Assembly (NCBI GenBank): GCA_027080605.1
Contig: JALWRO010000181.1
Location: 1-5,188 of the forward strand
Source of the DNA: Campylobacterales bacterium
GTDB taxonomy: Bacteria; Campylobacterota; Campylobacteria; Campylobacterales; QNZT01
Reading direction: 5' to 3'
DNA: 5,188 nucleotides
The position numbers were made by a program, and so were the translations under genes. The notes under the pieces were generated by a model. That model was given only the letters and a program-made list of their open reading frames with translations, ran no database searches and had not been told where the DNA came from. This document shows, one piece after another, positions 1-5,188 of the stretch; position 1 is the first letter of the stretch, and every line of letters begins with the position of its first letter.

Positions 1-213
1 ATATTCGAGTCTGACGGTTTCGGTGAGCATCTTGTAGATGCGCGCGCCGACATTGGGTGCAGGGGCGAGTTCCGGAGTGAAACGAAAGTAGCTTTTGACA
101 CGCTTTTTGAGGCTTTTGGCTTTTCCGATGTAGAGTAGTCGCCCGTCATTGTCGAAGTACTGGTAAATACCGGGTTGATCAGGGAGGGACTGAATCTTTT
201 TAAGAAGCTGCAT
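1..213 (-). CDS. uvrC: UvrC, excinuclease ABC subunit C (N-terminal part, cut by window edge)
   Basis: Only the first 71 codons are present; the gene runs off the left edge. UvrC is the nuclease of the UvrABC nucleotide-excision repair complex and cuts the damaged strand on both sides of a lesion in the cytoplasm. The visible part is the N-terminal GIY-YIG nuclease domain, which in the family makes the 3' incision. It shows LPDQPGIYQYF (residues 10-20), LLYIGKAKSLKKR (26-38) and SYFR (41-44), so the paired GIY and YIG motifs and the basic KAKSLKKRV stretch are intact. The ATG at 213 is chosen because the family normally begins about ten residues before the PxxPGIY motif and because a good Shine-Dalgarno sequence precedes it. 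The first 14 bp overlap the end of the upstream 150-residue gene on the same strand, so the two are probably co-transcribed and translationally coupled. The UvrB-binding, RNase H-like and HhH regions lie outside the window. Confidence 0.95.
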   Translation of the reverse strand, partial: MQLLKKIQSLPDQPGIYQYFDNDGRLLYIGKAKSLKKRVKSYFRFTPELAPAPNVGARIYKMLTETVRLEY

Positions 214-652
214 TTTTGCGGATCTCTTCCTTGATCTGCTGAAAAAGCGCTTTGAGTTTCGGATCGGTGGCGAAGTTGTAAAATCTGCCGCTCGCGCGCT
301 CTTTGTAGGTAAATTTGCTCTCCGGCGGCGGGGGCGGCGGATTGAAGTCTATCTTGTTGGTGACAAAAGCTTTGACATCCGTAATATCCATATTTTTGCA
401 GTTGGGATCAATATCTTTAATTTTCTTTAATAAACTTTTTATAAGAGTGATCTTATAATTAAATTCCATTTTAAGCCCGGGGTGGTTTAAAACAAAAAAG
501 AGTGTCCTGTTTTTGACATACGTGAACATCACCGCTTTTGCCAGTTGCGGCGGAAGCAGCGAGACAACCTTTGCAAAACACTTTTTTTGACCAATTTTCT
601 GAAACAGAGGTTTACCCGTCATATGCGAAATTATTTTTTCCGAACTTTTCAT
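200..652 (-). CDS. Small basic protein upstream of uvrC, possibly DciA/DUF721-like
   Basis: A 150-residue, lysine-rich cytoplasmic protein with no signal peptide or membrane segment. Residues 18-80 show an amphipathic helix (about 23-40, FAKVVSLLPPQLAKAV), a strand-like stretch (41-55, with KNRTLFFVLNH) and a second helix (65-80, YKITLIKSLLKKIKD). This order resembles the DUF721/DciA fold, a family that helps load the replicative helicase, where 'gxLxVxv' is followed by 'eLrxxxxxLlxxL'. The resemblance was judged by eye, so the function is inference. Residues 105-110 are six consecutive prolines, followed by a charged C-terminal tail (111-150). The stretch at about 400-470 is visibly more AT-rich than nearby genes. 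The start at 652 has AAGGA only one base upstream, and an extended -10 box lies just beyond it. Met11 (codon 620-622) is an alternative start but has no well-placed Shine-Dalgarno sequence. The gene overlaps uvrC by 14 bp and the divergent lptM-like gene by 30 bp. That it is a real gene is fairly sure; the family call is weak. Confidence 0.8.
   Translation of the reverse strand: MKSSEKIISHMTGKPLFQKIGQKKCFAKVVSLLPPQLAKAVMFTYVKNRTLFFVLNHPGLKMEFNYKITLIKSLLKKIKDIDPNCKNMDITDVKAFVTNKIDFNPPPPPPESKFTYKERASGRFYNFATDPKLKALFQQIKEEIRKNAAS
224..232 (-). promoter_or_regulatory. Ribosome binding site of uvrC
   Basis: Read on the minus strand this is AAGGAAGAG, ending 10 bases before the uvrC ATG. It lies inside the last codons of the upstream 150-residue gene. 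This supports the start at 213 and a coupled arrangement in which ribosomes finishing the upstream gene can start uvrC. Confidence 0.6.
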
Positions 653-741
653 GTCCTTATTATAGCATCTATCCTGCTTTTTTTCTCTGCGTGCGGATAT
701 AAAACAGATCCTGTCTATGTTCCACCAAAGAGTCAGACAAA

Positions 742-745
<4 letters not shown>
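623..745 (+). CDS. lptM: LptM-like small lipoprotein
   Basis: A 40-residue predicted lipoprotein. Residues 1-23 form a lipoprotein signal peptide: RNYFFR at the N-terminus, a hydrophobic core (VLIIASILLFF, 11-21), then the lipobox F-S-A-C with the lipidated cysteine at residue 24. The mature part starts CGYKTDPVYVPP and is only 17 residues long. It matches the hallmark of the LptM (YifL) family, CGxKGPLYxPP in Escherichia coli. LptM is an outer-membrane lipoprotein that helps mature the LptDE lipopolysaccharide translocon by assisting LptD disulfide formation. The reading frame stays open upstream to an ATG at 545, but the signal-peptide layout fixes the start at 623. A modest AGAGG (606-610) lies 12 bases before it. 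The stop overlaps the nadB start as ATGA (742-745), and the 5' end overlaps the divergent 150-residue gene. The E. coli protein is longer (about 67 residues), with the extra length in a low-complexity tail. Lipoprotein identity is firm; the LptM role is inferred from the motif. Confidence 0.8.
659..667 (-). promoter_or_regulatory. Candidate extended -10 promoter for the 150-aa gene and uvrC
   Basis: On the minus strand this reads TGCTATAAT, a perfect extended -10 (TGnTATAAT) of the sigma-70 type. Upstream is an A-rich tract (AAAAAAA around 678-684) but no clear -35 hexamer, which is usual for promoters known from Campylobacter and Helicobacter. The transcript would start near 652, at or next to the A of the proposed ATG. 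The message would then be leaderless from Met1, or have a leader of about 30 bases before Met11. The box lies inside the coding sequence of the divergent lipoprotein gene. It was identified by motif only. Confidence 0.45.
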
Positions 746-2193
<1,448 letters not shown>

Positions 2194-2194
2194 A

Positions 2195-2200
2195 AAGGGA
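2195..2200 (+). promoter_or_regulatory. Ribosome binding site of nhaD
   Basis: AAGGGA lies directly after the nadB stop and four bases before the ATG at 2205. The spacing is slightly short. A second in-frame ATG at 2223 would give a spacing that is too long, so 2205 is preferred. Confidence 0.6.
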
Positions 2201-2204
2201 ACAG

Positions 2205-3578
2205 ATGTTGAGGATCATACTAATGTTATTGTATATGTCATTTTTCGGTTATGCCGGCGAGCACGGGGCTGCTGAAGCGATACACCATACCTATACCGAT
2301 ACCTGGGTGGGCATAGCCTCGCTTTTTATCTTTATTATCGGCTATTTCTTCATTGCCGCCGAGGAGATGTACCATATTAACAAAGCCAAACCGGCGCTTT
2401 TTATCGGTACGTTTATGTTTATGCTGATCGGTTTCTATTTTGCAAGTAACGGCATCGATACAGCGCCTTTGCATACCGAAGTGAAACATCTGATTCTGGA
2501 GATTGCGGAGATCTTCTTCTTCCTTTTTGTGGCGATGACATTTATCGAAACACTGATCGACCGGGGTGTCTTTGAGCGGCTGAAGTACAATCTTGTTTCA
2601 AAAGGTTACAGTTACAAAAAACTTTTCTGGCTGACGGGGCTTCTGGCATTTTTCATCTCTCCTGTCGCAGACAACATGACCACCGCACTGATCCTCTCTA
2701 CCGTTCTTTTGACGATCGATCCGAAAAACAGGGCGTTTCTGGTACCCGGTGCGATCAACATCGTCGTTGCGGCAAATGCGGGCGGTGCCTGGAGTCCGTT
2801 CGGGGATATTACGACACTGATGAGCTGGCAGGCGCAGAAAGCGGAATTTGCCGATTTCCTCTATCTCTTTTTACCGTCAGTGACCGGCTGGCTGTTGACG
2901 GGATTTTTGTTAAATCTCAGTGTACCGTCGGGAGAGCCGCCTTTTGATGCGGCGACAGAGAAAAAACCAATCATCAAAAAGGGCGGTATGATGACCGTCT
3001 ATCTGGGTGTTTTTACTATCTTCAGTGCGGTAATGGGGCACCAGTATTTCGGTTTGCCGCCTGCATGGGGTATGATGTTCGGTCTCTCACTGCTGAAACT
3101 CTACTCTTACAGCGTTAAACGAAGCGGTGAAAAGAGTTTTGATATTTACGCGAGTATGCGTCTGGTCGAAAACGATACACTACTCTTCTTCTTCGGTATT
3201 CTTGCAGCGGTCGGGGCACTGCACTTTCTGGGGTATCTGGACTATATTGTCAGCCTCTACAATGTTATCGGACCGAGTGCCGGAAATGTGGGTGTCGGTT
3301 TTATCTCCGCGATTATCGACAATGTACCAGTCATGAGCGCCATCCTGAAAGCCAACCCTCCGATGGGTATCGACCAGTGGCTGCTGGTAACACTGACAGC
3401 GGGTATCGGCGGAAGTCTCATCTCTTTCGGTTCTGCTGCGGGTGTCGGTGTCATGGGAAGAATGCGCGGTATTTACACCTTCGCTTCTCACATGAAACTT
3501 GCCTGGACAGTCCTCGCGGGTTACTTAGTTTCAATCATTATATGGTATATTCAGTTTGAAGTAATGGGACTTTATTAA
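2205..3578 (+). CDS. nhaD: NhaD-type Na+/H+ antiporter
   Basis: A 457-residue inner-membrane antiporter of the ion transporter (ArsB/NhaD) superfamily that exports Na+ or Li+ in exchange for protons. Hydrophobic segments lie at about 34-51, 64-81, 98-116, 139-151, 159-190, 218-238, 264-280, 283-300, 323-342, 363-386, 391-415 and 432-450. Two inverted-repeat halves are visible. The first has SPVADNMTTAL (152-162) and NAGGAWSPFGDITTLM (191-206); the second has IIDNVPVMSAI (370-380) and GIGGSLISFGSAAGVGVMG (400-418). The paired acidic-Asn (DN) motifs and the SPFGDxTTLM signature are typical of NhaD and argue against ArsB or citrate transporters. The N-terminal stretch 1-17 (MLRIILMLLYMSFFGYA) looks like a cleavable signal or a first membrane helix, followed by a periplasmic-type stretch with several histidines. 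The gene begins 11 bp after nadB and probably shares its transcript. It suggests life in salty or alkaline surroundings, or a sodium cycle. Its stop codon lies inside a hairpin. Confidence 0.93.
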   Translation: MLRIILMLLYMSFFGYAGEHGAAEAIHHTYTDTWVGIASLFIFIIGYFFIAAEEMYHINKAKPALFIGTFMFMLIGFYFASNGIDTAPLHTEVKHLILEIAEIFFFLFVAMTFIETLIDRGVFERLKYNLVSKGYSYKKLFWLTGLLAFFISPVADNMTTALILSTVLLTIDPKNRAFLVPGAINIVVAANAGGAWSPFGDITTLMSWQAQKAEFADFLYLFLPSVTGWLLTGFLLNLSVPSGEPPFDAATEKKPIIKKGGMMTVYLGVFTIFSAVMGHQYFGLPPAWGMMFGLSLLKLYSYSVKRSGEKSFDIYASMRLVENDTLLFFFGILAAVGALHFLGYLDYIVSLYNVIGPSAGNVGVGFISAIIDNVPVMSAILKANPPMGIDQWLLVTLTAGIGGSLISFGSAAGVGVMGRMRGIYTFASHMKLAWTVLAGYLVSIIIWYIQFEVMGLY

Positions 3579-3583
3579 GTCCC
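3566..3583 (+). other. Perfect 7-bp hairpin spanning the nhaD stop codon
   Basis: GGGACTT (3566-3572) pairs exactly with AAGTCCC (3577-3583) across a four-base loop (TATT). The TAA stop (3576-3578) sits at the junction of loop and right arm. It is separated by one base from a second hairpin. Possible roles are protecting the message 3' end or assisting termination; neither is shown directly. Confidence 0.5.
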
Positions 3584-3584
3584 G

Positions 3585-3620
3585 GGGGAGAGCTTTTTTT
3601 CTCCCCAAATTTTAGTTTTA
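3585..3620 (+). terminator. Probable intrinsic terminator after nhaD
   Basis: GGGGAGA (3585-3591) pairs perfectly with TCTCCCC (3600-3606), with an eight-base loop of GCTTTTTT. The stem is followed by AAATTTTAGTTTTA, a broken rather than clean T-tract, so termination may be partial. The pattern fits plus-strand transcription only. On the minus strand the stem is followed by CGGGAC and has no T-run. It lies between nhaD and guaA and would separate lptM-nadB-nhaD from guaA, or reduce read-through into it. Confidence 0.55.
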
Positions 3621-3624
3621 AAGG
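3620..3624 (+). promoter_or_regulatory. Ribosome binding site of guaA
   Basis: AAAGG sits six bases before the ATG at 3631, immediately after the terminator-like region. It fixes the guaA start, which also matches the usual family N-terminus (a short lead, then IIVLDFGSQYTQLIARR). Confidence 0.65.
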
Positions 3625-3630
3625 TTCTGC

Positions 3631-5169
3631 ATGAAAGATGTACCAATCATCGTTCTCGATTTTGGCTCCCAATACACCCAACTCATTGCCCGGCGTCTGC
3701 GCGAAAACGGCGTTTACTGCGAAATTGTCCCCTACAACGAAAAAATAGAAACAATCCAGGCAAAAAATCCCAGAGGTATTATTTTAAGCGGCGGTCCCGC
3801 TTCTGTGTACGCAGACGATGCCTACCATCCCGACGAAGCGATTTTCGAACTCGGTCTGCCGATGCTGGGTATCTGTTACGGTATGCAGTTGATCACGCAG
3901 CATTTCGGCGGTGTAGTGATCGCGGCGGATCATCATGAATACGGTAAAGCGAAATTGTTCATCGAGAAAAAAGAGTCTCCAGTTTTTAAAGATGTCGAAG
4001 ACGGTTCCATCGTCTGGATGAGCCACGGTGACCGTGTCGATATGCTGCCGGACAACTTCGAGATGATCGGTTACAGCGACAACTCTCCCTATGCGGCTAT
4101 CGCAAATGAGGAGAAAAAGATTTACGCATTTCAGTTTCACCCCGAGGTACAACATACCGTTGAGGGCGCTAAAATGCTCAAAAACTTCGCCAAATATATT
4201 TGCGGTATCGAAAGTACCTGGAATATGGGCTCTTTTGCCAAAGAGAAGATTCAGGAGATCCGCAACAAAGTGGGCGACAGAAAGGTGCTCTGCGGTGTGA
4301 GCGGCGGTGTGGACTCGACAGTCGTTGCGACACTGCTTCATGAAGCGATCGGTGACCAGCTCGTGCCGATTTTTGTTGATCATGGATTGCTGCGCGCGGG
4401 TGAGCGGGAGCAGGTTGAAGCGATGTTCAAAATGCACGACATCAATCTTATCACTGTCGATGCGAGCGAAGAGTTCCTCGAAAAACTCAAAGGGGTGACC
4501 GATCCCGAAGAGAAGCGTAAGATTATCGGTGAGACCTTTATCCGCGTCTTTGACCGTGAAGCGAGCAAACATGAGGGGATCGACTTTCTGGCGCAGGGAA
4601 CACTCTACACCGATGTGATCGAATCTGTTTCGGTCAAAGGTCCTTCCAAAACGATCAAATCGCACCACAACGTCGGTGGACTGCCCGACTGGATGACCTT
4701 TGAACTGATCGAACCTTTGCGCGAGATTTTTAAAGATGAGGTACGCAAACTGGGAATAGAGCTGGGACTTCCCAAAGAGATGATCGGCAGACACCCGTTC
4801 CCCGGACCCGGACTTGCCATACGCATCATGGGAGAGGTAACACCCAATGAACTGCGCCTTTTGAGAGAGTCCGACACTATCATGCAAGAAGAGCTGAAAG
4901 CATCGGGCAACTATGATAAAGTATGGCAGGCGTTTACCGTCGTGCTCAATGTCAAAAGTGTCGGCGTCATGGGTGACAACCGAACCTATGACAACACCGT
5001 CTGCGTGCGGATGGTCGAGTCGGTGGACGGCATGACCGCGACGTTTGCGCATATTCCTCATGATGTGCTGGAGCGTATCAGTACGCGGATTATCAACGAA
5101 GTGGACGGCATCAACCGCGTGGTGTATGACATTACCTCCAAACCTCCCGGAACGATCGAGTGGGAGTAG
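3631..5169 (+). CDS. guaA: GMP synthase (glutamine-hydrolysing)
   Basis: A 512-residue cytoplasmic enzyme that converts XMP, ATP and glutamine to GMP, the last step of guanine nucleotide synthesis. Length and domain order are normal. The class I glutamine amidotransferase domain (about 5-195) starts IIVLDFGSQYTQLI and carries the triad Cys82 (in GICYGMQL), His170 and Glu172 (in FQFHPEV), plus the oxyanion segment LSGGPASVY (52-60). The ATP pyrophosphatase domain (about 200-390) has the P-loop SGGVDST (224-230), PIFVDHGLLR (246-255) and the lid segment KSHHNVGGLP (343-352). The C-terminal dimerisation domain (about 388-512) includes HPFPGPGLAIRI (388-399) and the conserved ending KPPGTIEWE. 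The gap to nhaD is only 52 bp and contains the hairpins but no obvious -10 box. guaA is therefore either expressed by read-through or from a promoter inside nhaD. No anomalies are seen in the coding sequence. Confidence 0.97.
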   Translation: MKDVPIIVLDFGSQYTQLIARRLRENGVYCEIVPYNEKIETIQAKNPRGIILSGGPASVYADDAYHPDEAIFELGLPMLGICYGMQLITQHFGGVVIAADHHEYGKAKLFIEKKESPVFKDVEDGSIVWMSHGDRVDMLPDNFEMIGYSDNSPYAAIANEEKKIYAFQFHPEVQHTVEGAKMLKNFAKYICGIESTWNMGSFAKEKIQEIRNKVGDRKVLCGVSGGVDSTVVATLLHEAIGDQLVPIFVDHGLLRAGEREQVEAMFKMHDINLITVDASEEFLEKLKGVTDPEEKRKIIGETFIRVFDREASKHEGIDFLAQGTLYTDVIESVSVKGPSKTIKSHHNVGGLPDWMTFELIEPLREIFKDEVRKLGIELGLPKEMIGRHPFPGPGLAIRIMGEVTPNELRLLRESDTIMQEELKASGNYDKVWQAFTVVLNVKSVGVMGDNRTYDNTVCVRMVESVDGMTATFAHIPHDVLERISTRIINEVDGINRVVYDITSKPPGTIEWE

Positions 5170-5173
5170 GGGA

Positions 5174-5188
5174 ATGTGGAAAAACTTT
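5174..5188 (+). CDS. Possible start of a further gene (five codons, cut by window edge)
   Basis: An ATG five bases after the guaA stop begins M-W-K-N-F and runs into the right edge. GGAG (5163-5166), inside the end of guaA, is seven bases upstream, which is good spacing for a Shine-Dalgarno sequence. Too little is present to suggest a product. If real, it would be co-transcribed with guaA. Confidence 0.35.

Noticed and set aside
454..459. TATAAT on the plus strand as a promoter for lptM-nadB.
   Set aside because: It is about 165 bp upstream of the start, has no TG extension or -35 element, and lies in a locally AT-rich coding stretch where such a hexamer is expected by chance.
545..622. Upstream extension of the small lipoprotein to an ATG at 545.
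   Set aside because: The extra 26 residues would put a charged segment before an otherwise standard lipoprotein signal peptide. The ATG at 623 gives a normal signal peptide and a nearby purine-rich site.
3546..3551. TATATT near the end of nhaD as a -10 box for guaA.
   Set aside because: It is an imperfect match with no extended -10 or -35, and any transcript from it would meet the hairpins at once. The guaA promoter is left unassigned.
3585..3606. The hairpin as a bidirectional terminator.
   Set aside because: On the minus strand no T-run follows the stem and there is no minus-strand gene nearby that needs terminating.
3784..5061. A 425-codon open frame on the minus strand across guaA.
   Set aside because: It lies wholly antisense to a clear, complete guaA, has no Shine-Dalgarno or family signature, and its composition (rich in F, H, R and D) is what the reverse of a conserved gene gives. 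It is treated as a shadow frame.

Overview
The window looks like ordinary chromosome from a member of the Campylobacterota (formerly Epsilonproteobacteria), probably a free-living Sulfurimonas/Sulfurovum-like lineage. This rests on protein style (a short NadB ending in a GAHY-type tail, an NhaD antiporter, a lysine-rich small protein upstream of uvrC) and on tightly packed genes. It is inference; no 16S rRNA or other taxonomic marker is present.

Layout. On the minus strand, the left end holds the first 71 codons of uvrC (GIY-YIG domain). Upstream of it, overlapping by 14 bp, is a 150-residue protein of uncertain function with a DciA/DUF721-like look and a run of six prolines. From position 623 everything reads on the plus strand: a 40-residue LptM-like lipoprotein, nadB (L-aspartate oxidase), nhaD (Na+/H+ antiporter), guaA (GMP synthase), and possibly the first five codons of another gene at the right edge. 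The two transcription directions diverge around 623-652, where the 5' ends of the small lipoprotein gene and the DciA-like gene overlap by 30 bp. Each gene's start signals therefore lie inside the other.

How the genes relate. lptM and nadB share an ATGA overlap, and nhaD follows nadB after 11 bp with its own Shine-Dalgarno sequence, so lptM-nadB-nhaD is probably one transcript. Two back-to-back perfect hairpins at the nhaD stop codon probably end or attenuate it before guaA. The functions are mixed: outer-membrane LPS-translocon maturation, NAD de novo synthesis, sodium/proton homeostasis and purine synthesis. They look like a housekeeping string rather than one pathway. On the other strand the DciA-like gene and uvrC would both serve DNA replication or repair.

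There is no gene-free stretch longer than about 50 bp. I see no tRNA, rRNA, CRISPR array, insertion sequence, phage gene or defence gene. I did not find a new multi-gene system. The points most worth a second look are the overlapping divergent start region, the lptM-nadB coupling, the tandem hairpins and the identity of the 150-residue protein.
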